Part shown: piece by piece, positions 1 through 7,125 of the stretch
Layout: every line of letters begins with the position of its first letter
Position numbering within the stretch: the stretch's first letter is position 1
From: SB21 sp964415295
Lineage (GTDB): Bacteria; CLD3; SB21
Direction: 5' to 3'
Length of the DNA: 64,000 nucleotides
Assembly (NCBI GenBank): GCA_964415295.1
Contig: CAYPYN010000002.1
Location: forward strand, 124,001-188,000
Program-made: the position numbers and the translations under genes
Notes under the pieces: generated by a model
What the model was told of the DNA's origin: nothing
The model's input: only the letters and a program-made list of their open reading frames with translations
Databases searched by the model: none

Positions 1-423
1 ATCATAGAACACCTTATCCTGTATGGCGATAGCGTTCAAGTCGCACGCACGCACGCCTATAAACGCGCGTTTTACCGGTTCGGGAACATGATTGGTTACC
101 TCAAATCCTCTGCCGTTCTTCTTAGCCGAAAAGAGTTTGAGGGACGGCGCATGCAGGAATTTTTTCCATGAAGCGGAAGTGAGTATATAACCGAACCATG
201 CATTGTCGTTCCTCTTCTTCAAACGGTAAGCGGCGCCGTTGTGTTCCTCGGTCCAGCCGGCGGGTAATTGATCGGTCGTCTTGATTTCTTCCAGCGTGAT
301 GGCATGGTCCCTGAGGGTTGGCCCGATGGTAAGGTAGCCGCGGACATGCAACGCTTCGAAAAGTTTCTGAAGTTCGGTACTGTCTATGATTAGTTTTTCG
401 GATCCGGGATTAAAAAGCCTCAT
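1..423 (-). CDS. 4Fe-4S dicluster subunit, sulfhydrogenase beta / anaerobic sulfite reductase A type (N-terminal part)
   Basis: The first 141 residues of a protein that runs off the left edge. It starts at the ATG at 423, with an AAGGAG Shine-Dalgarno six bases upstream. The motif IGVRACDLNAIAIQDKVF near the cut end is the signature of the family containing the beta subunit of group 3b NiFe-hydrogenase (sulfhydrogenase) and AsrA of anaerobic sulfite reductase. In that family it precedes the two C-terminal 4Fe-4S clusters, which would lie outside the window. The family relays electrons between iron-sulfur centres of a cytoplasmic NAD(P)-linked complex. The gene lies 25 bases after the CoA-transferase gene, so the two are probably co-transcribed. 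Whether a NiFe-hydrogenase or a sulfite reductase follows cannot be seen here. Confidence 0.72.
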   Translation of the reverse strand, partial: MRLFNPGSEKLIIDSTELQKLFEALHVRGYLTIGPTLRDHAITLEEIKTTDQLPAGWTEEHNGAAYRLKKRNDNAWFGYILTSASWKKFLHAPSLKLFSAKKNGRGFEVTNHVPEPVKRAFIGVRACDLNAIAIQDKVFYD

Positions 424-448
424 ACGTGCTCCTTGCGGCCCGAGCGTG

Positions 449-1759
449 TCAATGAATGAAGAAATTATATTTCAATCGTTCATGAGCCGCTTTAGCTAAT
501 TCTTCTCTGAAATTGGGATGAGCGATCGCGATCAGCGCCTCCGCCCTTTCCCTTAAATTTTTTCCATGCAGATACGCCACACCGTATTCGGTCACTACGT
601 AATGCACATCGGCACGCGTGGTCACGACCCCTGCGCCGTTCTTAAGTAACGGGGTGATACGCGAGGCCTTGCCGCCCTGCGCTGTCGACGGAAGCGCGAT
701 GATCGGCTTGCCGCCCTTGGCGTAAGCGGCGCCGCGGATGAAATCCACCTGACCGCCAAAGCCGGAGAATATTTTCGTTCCGATCGAGTCGGCGCAGACC
801 TGGCCCGTAAGATCCACTTCGATGGCGGAGTTCACGGCTACGATATTCTCATTGCGCGAGATGATAAACGGATCGTTGGTGTAATCCGAGGGATGAAATT
901 CGAACATCGGATTATTGTGTATATAATCGTACAAATGCCGGCTCCCGAGCGCGAAAGTTCCGACCACTTTGCCCGGATGGAGCGTCTTCTTGGTCCCGTT
1001 GATGATACCGGCCTCGATTGCCTGAACCACGCCGTCGGAAACCATCTCCGTATGGATGCCGAGATCCTTGCGATCGTACAAAGCGGACAGGACGGAATCC
1101 GGAATCCCTCCGATACCGAGCTGCAGCGTGGCTCCGTCATCCACCAGTTGCGCCACATGCTGGCCGATACGGCGTTCGATGTCCGTCGGCTGTGCCCGGT
1201 CGAGTTCGGGAATATCCTCGGAAACTTCCACGATGCGGGTTACTTTGGAGACGTGAACAAAGCAGTCGCCGAGGGTGCGCGGCATTTTCTCGTTGGCCTG
1301 CGCCAGAATGATCTTGGCGGACTTGACGGCGGCCATCGTGGCCAGGGTTTCCACGCCGAGACTCATAAAACCATGAGCATCCGGCGGCGTGGTCTGTATG
1401 ATCGCCACATCCAGACGTTCCTGTCCTGAAGAAAAGAGCCAAGGAATCTCATGAAGGAAGACAGGAATGTAATCCGCACGTCCGTCGTTCACCGCTTCGC
1501 GGTCCGCCGGACCAACAAAAAGGGAGTTGTGCCGGAAGTGTCCCGCCATTTCAGGTTTTGATAAAGGATCGTTTCCGATGAGCAGAACATGAGTCACTTC
1601 CACATCGGTCAATTCGTCTTTGCGGTCCGCCAGTGCGTTAAGCAACACGTAAGACGTAGCCGCATTTCCGCTGGTAAAAATCCTGTCGCCGGGTTTTATA
1701 AGAGAAACGGCCTCCGGAGCCGTCACGCACTTTCTTTTGTATTCTTCATTCCATTTCAT
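449..1759 (-). CDS. acetyl-CoA hydrolase/transferase family protein, 4-hydroxybutyrate CoA-transferase-like
   Basis: A 436-residue family I CoA-transferase, close to the usual length of butyrate/4-hydroxybutyrate CoA-transferases. The glycine-rich segment GIGGIP (215-220) lies before GIHTEMVSDG, whose Glu238 is in the place of the catalytic glutamate that forms the glutamyl-CoA thioester in the Clostridium aminobutyricum enzyme. It should move CoA between acetyl-CoA and a short-chain acid such as 4-hydroxybutyrate, butyrate or acetate in the cytoplasm. The exact acceptor cannot be read from sequence. There is no clear Shine-Dalgarno before the ATG. It heads a probable operon with the Fe-S subunit 25 bases downstream, suggesting fermentative or hydrogen-linked metabolism. 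Confidence 0.88.
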   Translation of the reverse strand: MKWNEEYKRKCVTAPEAVSLIKPGDRIFTSGNAATSYVLLNALADRKDELTDVEVTHVLLIGNDPLSKPEMAGHFRHNSLFVGPADREAVNDGRADYIPVFLHEIPWLFSSGQERLDVAIIQTTPPDAHGFMSLGVETLATMAAVKSAKIILAQANEKMPRTLGDCFVHVSKVTRIVEVSEDIPELDRAQPTDIERRIGQHVAQLVDDGATLQLGIGGIPDSVLSALYDRKDLGIHTEMVSDGVVQAIEAGIINGTKKTLHPGKVVGTFALGSRHLYDYIHNNPMFEFHPSDYTNDPFIISRNENIVAVNSAIEVDLTGQVCADSIGTKIFSGFGGQVDFIRGAAYAKGGKPIIALPSTAQGGKASRITPLLKNGAGVVTTRADVHYVVTEYGVAYLHGKNLRERAEALIAIAHPNFREELAKAAHERLKYNFFIH

Positions 1760-1911
1760 GGCCGGTTATCTTTCTTATCTTTGGTCACCAAAGGCCGCCT
1801 ACTGACCTTCGTTTTTTCACCTTAAGTTAATAAAAATAAACCCAAAGTGTTAAGACTTGGGTCAGGTTTAAACATGATTTTTGTCAGGAAAAGATTTTTG
1901 GAGGTGCTGAA

Positions 1912-2007
1912 ATGGGCGAAAATGAGGGAATAACGGCAAATATTGTTGAATATTACTACAAACCCAAGAAATCCATGTTTGTTTCAAAAAAGGAGCCTAA
2001 AGAATGA
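1912..2007 (+). CDS. possible small protein of 31 residues
   Basis: A 31-codon ORF inside the 362-base gap between the CoA-transferase (start 1759) and the cytochrome-barrel gene (end 2122). It reads MGENEGITANIVEYYYKPKK and then a lysine-rich tail ending KKEPKE. A full GGAGG Shine-Dalgarno (1900-1904) sits seven bases before the ATG, better than that of many real genes here. The product is charged and soluble, with no membrane segment and no family I recognise. It is followed within 40 bases by a large imperfect palindrome that could end its transcript. No promoter is evident. It could be a real small gene or the remnant of a longer one. Confidence 0.4.
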   Translation: MGENEGITANIVEYYYKPKKSMFVSKKEPKE

Positions 2008-2037
2008 ATATCTCTTGTGAAACCCGATAATGAAAAG

Positions 2038-2090
2038 TAAGGGCACTCAGTTATCGGCTCTTTTTGAGCGCCAATAATTGCATGCCCTTA
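2038..2090. repeat. imperfect 53-base palindrome, possible bidirectional terminator or structured RNA element
   Basis: The left arm begins TAAGGGCA and the right arm ends TGCCCTTA (8 of 8 paired). Inside, TTAT/ATAA and GGCTC/GAGCGCC pair around a TTTTT loop, with small asymmetries between. It lies between the small ORF ending at 2007 (plus) and the barrel gene ending at 2122 (minus), so it could end both transcripts. It is much larger than the simple hairpins used as terminators elsewhere in the window. Confidence 0.5.
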
Positions 2091-2121
2091 CCATATCAGT
2101 GTGTCCGGAGTGGATGGATCT

Positions 2122-3294
2122 TCAAAACGCAAGTATCATTCCGGCGCCCAATTTCCCGAATTTATCAGTAAAATTGTAAGTGTATTCCGCGGCCAGCCGG
2201 ATATTTCGTCTCAACATATACCCGACGTGTCCGGTAACCGATTTGTAATTCACATCGGCGCTGTCCGATTTTACCCAATTGAACATACCGACTCCATACC
2301 ATTGGCTGTCATCACCACGCGGCATAAAGACCAGTTCCCCGAATGCACCCTGCGTTTTAATGTCATGCGCGGCGGCGACGAAAGAAGGATTCTTGTCCTT
2401 GCGCTGCAGGTACTGCACATTGATTTCAAAAGGATCGATCGCCAATGTAGCATCACCCCCGGCCATCCATAGGGTGTTCGTAAATCCGGACTTTCTTTCC
2501 TTGCCGAAATAACCTATCCCGCCGAACCTCACGTTTTTGGAGATGTCCTGCGAGACCCGTCCTACAACATTCTTGTTCTTGTCGTCATCAAAATTTCTCG
2601 CCGCGTTGGCGGGACCGATACCAGCTCCGTTGAGAATCTCCAGTGTAATATCCGTTCCGGTTTCAAAACCGTATGTCAGCATAATACCGCGGTCATACGA
2701 AAGATCCGCCGTAGAATGGCCTATCTTGGTTTTGTAGATCTGATAATCCTCGAAGGTAAGTCTCAGTTCCCGTTTGAACAGAGGATCTGACACCTGAAAT
2801 TGGCCGACGTAGAAGTCCAGATTTGATCCGAAAAGGTCGTTGTACATGACAAAAGCATCCTCAATTCCGGCAACTTCTCCGCGTTCCGAATAGAAGAAAT
2901 AGAAGTAGTAAGAGACATTCTTCGTCAATTCACCGCCCGACATGAGTTTTAAAATGTAAGGCGAAGTGAGGTCCGTTTGTTTTGATTTCGCGTTATTATA
3001 GTTCACGTATCCTTCAAGTCTCAGTGCGACCGGAATATCGCGCAACAAGGACAATTCACTGTCGCCGGTTTCCAGATAGTACCGAGGCGCTTCTTTGTCC
3101 TTAAGAACAAATCCGTTTCCCGCAAATTCCTCGCCGTACGGTTTCAGTTTCGGAAAAGGTGCATGACAGGTCTTACAGGTCATACTGTATTTTCTCGCGA
3201 AAGCCGGTATGGCATAAATATGTTCGGCCAGCAAATACGACAGACCGACAAAGAGGCAAAAGAATTTCAGCATAGGTTTCATATCATCCTCCAT
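2122..3294 (-). CDS. outer-membrane beta-barrel protein with an N-terminal haem c site
   Basis: 390 residues. A signal peptide (about 1-29; MKPMLKFFCLFVGLSYLL is its core, so translation may start at Met5) is followed by CKTCH at about residues 40-44, a single haem c attachment site. The rest has alternating aromatic/polar strands and ends in a hydrophobic residue plus Phe (MILAF), as outer-membrane barrels do. A porin carrying its own haem beside a multihaem cytochrome gene suggests a porin-cytochrome conduit that passes electrons across the outer membrane. The pentahaem cytochrome gene ends 25 bases upstream, so the two form an operon. The family is known in FCB genomes only as a cytochrome c/porin hypothetical. 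Electron transfer is an inference. Confidence 0.7.
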   Translation of the reverse strand: MEDDMKPMLKFFCLFVGLSYLLAEHIYAIPAFARKYSMTCKTCHAPFPKLKPYGEEFAGNGFVLKDKEAPRYYLETGDSELSLLRDIPVALRLEGYVNYNNAKSKQTDLTSPYILKLMSGGELTKNVSYYFYFFYSERGEVAGIEDAFVMYNDLFGSNLDFYVGQFQVSDPLFKRELRLTFEDYQIYKTKIGHSTADLSYDRGIMLTYGFETGTDITLEILNGAGIGPANAARNFDDDKNKNVVGRVSQDISKNVRFGGIGYFGKERKSGFTNTLWMAGGDATLAIDPFEINVQYLQRKDKNPSFVAAAHDIKTQGAFGELVFMPRGDDSQWYGVGMFNWVKSDSADVNYKSVTGHVGYMLRRNIRLAAEYTYNFTDKFGKLGAGMILAF

Positions 3295-3319
3295 CGTCTG
3301 GATTATTTCTGAAATAATT

Positions 3320-4672
3320 CTAAGGGAGAATCTTTATCTGCGTTGTATGCTCGTTCACTTTGATGATCTCGGCTTCGTCCGCCGGAACACCCAGGTAATC
3401 CGCCACGGGCTTCACCAGCTTTTGATAATTCAATACCGCGGTGACCCGTAAGATACCCGGTGCGACGTCGTTGGGAAGCGTGAATGTACAAGTCTCGATT
3501 TTTGTTTCGCGCGGACCCAGCCGGTAATCCACACCCTGCGTCTTCGTATTCCATTGCTGAATGGTCATGCGTCCTTGAGGATCAAAATACGGCATACGAA
3601 ATATCCTGTCGCCGATCGGAATGCCGTCGCGCTGAACGCCTTTGAAGTTGGGGTCGTTCAAAGCAATGCCCATATCCTGGTACGCGAGCACATCCGCTCC
3701 GATCGTATATTCCTCACCTTCAAATCCTTTCTTGTCCACGGGCAAATGGTACGTTCGGCCTTTTGAGTCAACGGCTTCGACGTGCATCCAGACGATCCGG
3801 TCTTCAACGGAGCCCGTCGGGAATTTGTGGCCGGTCTTCTGATTGAAAAGAGCGATCGTCATTTTCACCTTATCACCCGGCTCGGCTTCCCTGATATCGG
3901 GGTGGATTCTGAGCTCTATGGTACCCTTCACTTTGCCCGGGTCATGCGCTCCGTGGAACAAGTGCTGGCGAACGTCATCGTATTTCTCTCCCATAGCCGC
4001 CGAGAAACCCGGAGCACTGGTCATGTGGCAATTATGACATTTGACTCCTTCTTTTGCATACGGGCCGGCCTTCCATTCCAGATGCGTGGATTTCACCCAT
4101 ACTCCGTATGGATCCTTTTCATTATGGCACGTTCCGCAAAACTCCGCGGTGGCCAGAAAATCCGACTTTTGCATCTTGTGCTCAGGGGAATTATCGCCGT
4201 CACGCGGACCGTATTTGATTTCTCCGGGTTCTATGACAAAATTGAAATTGAAAGGCGTATCTCCTTCAAATCCCGTAATAGAATGGCAAATGTCGCAGGA
4301 AACAGATTCGTTGGCGCGGGAATTTTTGTCCGGTGTCGGCGGCGGAACGTCTCCGGCCAGAAACGCCATCGGTGAATGACAGCCGTTGCAGCCGGCCTTC
4401 ACACCCGCCACGACCGGATCTTTTTCCGCATGGGGAACAGCCAGTTTGAAATATTCGATCTCATCCCAGTGATGCGTATAGGCCTGCGACATCATCGCCT
4501 GGCTCCATTGCTGATAAAGATCCGTGTGACAAGCTGATCCGCACAATTGAGGCGTTTGAAATTTCTCATACTTTATCGTGCCGAGAGCTTGGTCACCTGT
4601 TTTTTTCTGCGCGTTGCCCGCGGAAACCAGACAGCATGTTAAAGCCATCAAAATCAAAATCTTTGATTTCAT
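3320..4672 (-). CDS. pentahaem c-type cytochrome of the cytochrome c554 type
   Basis: 450 residues with a Sec signal peptide (about 1-21, ending GNAQ). Haem sites: CGSACH (44-49, an unusual CX3CH), CNGCH (95-99), CDICH (126-130), CGTCH (179-183) and CHNCH (212-216). The first is followed by TDLYQQWSQAMMSQAY, matching the start of cytochrome c554-type domains, which usually have CXXCH there. Residues 230-450 carry no haem and look like a beta-rich domain. It is a periplasmic or surface electron carrier, probably partnered by the haem-bearing barrel encoded next. The substrate is unknown; the c554 superfamily includes electron donors and acceptors of nitrogen and sulfur metabolism. Confidence 0.82.
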   Translation of the reverse strand: MKSKILILMALTCCLVSAGNAQKKTGDQALGTIKYEKFQTPQLCGSACHTDLYQQWSQAMMSQAYTHHWDEIEYFKLAVPHAEKDPVVAGVKAGCNGCHSPMAFLAGDVPPPTPDKNSRANESVSCDICHSITGFEGDTPFNFNFVIEPGEIKYGPRDGDNSPEHKMQKSDFLATAEFCGTCHNEKDPYGVWVKSTHLEWKAGPYAKEGVKCHNCHMTSAPGFSAAMGEKYDDVRQHLFHGAHDPGKVKGTIELRIHPDIREAEPGDKVKMTIALFNQKTGHKFPTGSVEDRIVWMHVEAVDSKGRTYHLPVDKKGFEGEEYTIGADVLAYQDMGIALNDPNFKGVQRDGIPIGDRIFRMPYFDPQGRMTIQQWNTKTQGVDYRLGPRETKIETCTFTLPNDVAPGILRVTAVLNYQKLVKPVADYLGVPADEAEIIKVNEHTTQIKILP

Positions 4673-5079
4673 ATGCGGCTCCTTTTCCTCGTAATGATGG
4701 ATATGAACAAGAAAAGCTCCGACCGAGCAACAGACGACTCACCCGCTACTTTGTCACGAAACCACCTTCAAAAAAGAAGTAATGAAGGCAAGTCAACTTT
4801 GTATTCTGATGCCGATGCCGGTATTTCTGAAATGAAAATATAACTTATTTTTGAATGTACGGATCACACATAACAAAGACTATGACACCGGTTAGTTTAG
4901 AAACTGATTGATGTCAGAAATTTAGCATGAGCAAAAACGAATTTGAGGGGAATTCAGAAGCTACTGGGGGAAAGCGTTGATAATTTCAACAAAGAGATGG
5001 GCAAATGTGAAATCAGGACTATAAAAAAAGCGAAAGAGCTCAGTTTTTTTTGCAGCAACCCAATGCTTCAGCGGGCTCT
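4673..5079. other. 407-base gap without a convincing gene
   Basis: This separates the start of the pentahaem cytochrome gene from the end of the HtrA gene, so it must hold the promoter of the cytochrome operon. The best ORF, 17 codons from 4927, has no Shine-Dalgarno and is not called. At the right end a T-rich stretch on the minus strand (opposite 5022-5050) with AAGAGC/GCTCTT repeats could be a weak terminator for HtrA. I see no operator I can name. Confidence 0.5.
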
Positions 5080-6177
5080 TTAGGCTTTGGCCAGAACCAG
5101 CTTCAAATTAAATTTCTTTTTCTCACGGAGAACCTCCAGACTGACCGAATCGCCGGTCCGGAGATCGTCGCCCAGAATGACCTTTCGAAAATCGTATTCA
5201 CCGTTCACGTTCTGCCCGTTGATCCTGAGGATCACATCGCTGACCCGTAATCCCGCCTTTTCTGCAGGCCCGGTCTTTTCAACTTCGGATACGACGATAC
5301 CCTGAACCTCACTCATTCCCAGATACTGCGCAATCATGCGGTCCACCGCTTGATATTTGAATCCCATGGTGAACGATCGGTCAACCGATCCTTTGGTCTT
5401 GAGTTCCGGCAAAATCTTGGCGATCCGGTTGATCGGAATTGCAAACCCGATCCCGATATTGGTCTTGGCGGAACCGCTCCCGCTATAAATGAAAGTGTTA
5501 ATACCTATGACTTCACCCTGTGAATTTACGAGCGGACCTCCGCTGTTCCCGCCGTTGATCGCGGCATCGGTCTGTATCATGTTCTGATACGAATGGCTTC
5601 CGTCGATAAGTCCGAAATCCCGTTTGGTCGCGCTGATCACACCCACGGTAACGGTCGGCTGATTATTGATATCGAATAGACCAAAAGGATTGCCCAGTGC
5701 GATCGCCCATTCCCCGATGATCAGATCATCGGAATCGGCAAAAGAAAGATACTTCAATTTACGGTCGGGTATAATTTTCAGGAGCGCCACATCTACCGTA
5801 CGATCCATCCCGACGATTTTTGCCGGATACTTGGATCCGTCTGTCAGAGTCACAATGATCTCGATCGCGCCGTTCACCACATGTTCATTGGTTAGTATAT
5901 AACCGTCGTCGGAAATGATGAATCCCGACCCGAGACCTTTGACCTTATCGTAATAGCGCTGTTTAGGAAAAAACTGACTAAAGAATTCGTCGTTAAAAAA
6001 AGGATTGGAATACGTGTATTCCTGAATGGACACGACATTGATGCCCACAATGGTCGGCACCACTTTTTTTACGGCCCGCGTAAGCGCGTTCTGGCGTGAA
6101 CCCGTGACATCATCCTGCGCCCTGACAACGGACGTCGACAGAAGCAGCACAAACAACGATTGAATTATGGTTCTCAT
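5080..6177 (-). CDS. HtrA/DegP-type periplasmic serine protease with PDZ domain
   Basis: About 365 residues: signal peptide MRTIIQSLFVLLLSTSVVRA, a trypsin-like domain and one PDZ domain at the C-terminus. Numbered from the ATG at 6177, the triad is His99 (TNEHVVNG), Asp129 (DVALLK) and Ser212 (GGNSGGPL). I prefer the ATG at 6177 because AGGA lies five bases before it and the signal peptide starts there. The in-frame ATG at 6204 lacks a ribosome binding site and would add nine polar residues. HtrA proteases degrade or refold damaged envelope proteins. It has one PDZ, like DegS or HhoA, rather than the two of DegP. It stands alone, with a 407-base gap after it. Confidence 0.93.
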   Translation of the reverse strand: MRTIIQSLFVLLLSTSVVRAQDDVTGSRQNALTRAVKKVVPTIVGINVVSIQEYTYSNPFFNDEFFSQFFPKQRYYDKVKGLGSGFIISDDGYILTNEHVVNGAIEIIVTLTDGSKYPAKIVGMDRTVDVALLKIIPDRKLKYLSFADSDDLIIGEWAIALGNPFGLFDINNQPTVTVGVISATKRDFGLIDGSHSYQNMIQTDAAINGGNSGGPLVNSQGEVIGINTFIYSGSGSAKTNIGIGFAIPINRIAKILPELKTKGSVDRSFTMGFKYQAVDRMIAQYLGMSEVQGIVVSEVEKTGPAEKAGLRVSDVILRINGQNVNGEYDFRKVILGDDLRTGDSVSLEVLREKKKFNLKLVLAKA

Positions 6178-6232
6178 GATCTTCCTGTTGGTTTCGATTT
6201 TCATTAGCTACGGGGAATGACCCCTAAAAGTT

Positions 6233-6267
6233 ACAAATCCCTGCGCCGCCGATGCGCAGGGATTTGT
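6233..6267 (-). terminator. hairpin terminator of tal
   Basis: A perfect 14-bp stem (ACAAATCCCTGCGC with GCGCAGGGATTTGT) and 7-base loop, followed on the minus strand by AACTTTTAG. It lies 29 bases after the tal stop. The T run is short, but the stem is the strongest in the neighbourhood. Confidence 0.65.
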
Positions 6268-6295
6268 ATAAAAGATCTATCATGTGGAATGATTT

Positions 6296-6949
6296 CTATT
6301 TGCCGCCCTTCATTTTTGCCCAGTCTTCCAGGAATTTCTTCAGCCCCAAGTCCGTCAATGGATGATGGATCAATTGTTCGATGACCTTAAAAGGCATGGT
6401 GCAGACGTGCGCGCCGATCTGGCAGGCTTCGACCACATGCATCGGGTGACGAACGCTGGCTACCAGTACTTGCGTCTTGTAGTCATAGTTTCGATACATC
6501 GTACAGATTTCGTCGATCAACTGCATGCCGTTGGTGCTGATATCGTCCAGGCGCCCGACGAACGGACTGACAAAAGTCGCCCCGGCCTTGGCCGCCAATA
6601 AAGCCTGGTTGGGCGAAAAACACAACGTAACATTGGTTTTGATGCCTTCGGAAGAGAAGATCTTGCAGGCCTGCAGTCCGGCTTTGATCAAAGGCAGTTT
6701 TACGGTGATATTCTTATGAAGCTTGGCAAGTTCATGACCTTCCTTCAGTATGCCGTCCAGATCGGTACTGACGACTTCCGCCGATATCGGACCGTCCACC
6801 ACTTTGCAGATCTCTTTGAGTAATTCGATGAAATCCACATTTTTTTCTTTAGCGACGAGCGACGGGTTAGTGGTCACGCCATCCAAAACGCCCATGGAAG
6901 CGGCCTCCTTGATCTCATCAAGATTGGCCGTGTCGATGAAAAACTTCAT
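6296..6949 (-). CDS. tal: transaldolase-like / fructose-6-phosphate aldolase family
   Basis: 217 residues, the size of the short bacterial transaldolase (TalC/FSA) family. The start MKFFIDTANLDEIKE and TTNPSLVAKE are diagnostic, and Lys84 in ITVKLPLI is the Schiff-base lysine. It moves a dihydroxyacetone unit between sugar phosphates in the non-oxidative pentose phosphate pathway. Some close relatives act instead as fructose-6-phosphate aldolase, and the choice cannot be made reliably by eye. AAGGAG lies six bases before the ATG. It is divergent from uvrB, with 176 bases between. Confidence 0.93.
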   Translation of the reverse strand: MKFFIDTANLDEIKEAASMGVLDGVTTNPSLVAKEKNVDFIELLKEICKVVDGPISAEVVSTDLDGILKEGHELAKLHKNITVKLPLIKAGLQACKIFSSEGIKTNVTLCFSPNQALLAAKAGATFVSPFVGRLDDISTNGMQLIDEICTMYRNYDYKTQVLVASVRHPMHVVEACQIGAHVCTMPFKVIEQLIHHPLTDLGLKKFLEDWAKMKGGK

Positions 6950-7054
6950 AATTTCTCCTTGTATGGTTAAACATTGTAGTCGAGTTGTAATGCATCAAAA
7001 GTAATTGAATGGCGCATGTAAATCAAGAAAATCTTTGGGCGAAAATAATTGGAT

Positions 7055-7084
7055 TTGATAATGAATGGGAAAAAACTGTATCTT
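7055..7084 (+). promoter_or_regulatory. candidate sigma-70-like promoter of uvrB
   Basis: TTGATA (7055-7060), an 18-base spacer and TATCTT (7079-7084), ending 41 bases before the uvrB ATG. The match to TTGACA/TATAAT is fair. FCB vegetative promoters often differ from this consensus, so confidence is low. Confidence 0.35.
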
Positions 7085-7125
7085 AGGCGCGTTCACTCTC
7101 AAAACAGAATCGGTGCTCGTAAAGC

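Noticed and set aside
2101..2472. 123-residue plus-strand frame opposite the cytochrome-barrel gene
   Set aside because: The minus frame carries a signal peptide and CKTCH; the plus frame is a shadow.
4927..4980. 17-codon ORF MSKNEFEGNSEATGGKR in the gap before HtrA
   Set aside because: No Shine-Dalgarno, very short, no conserved feature.
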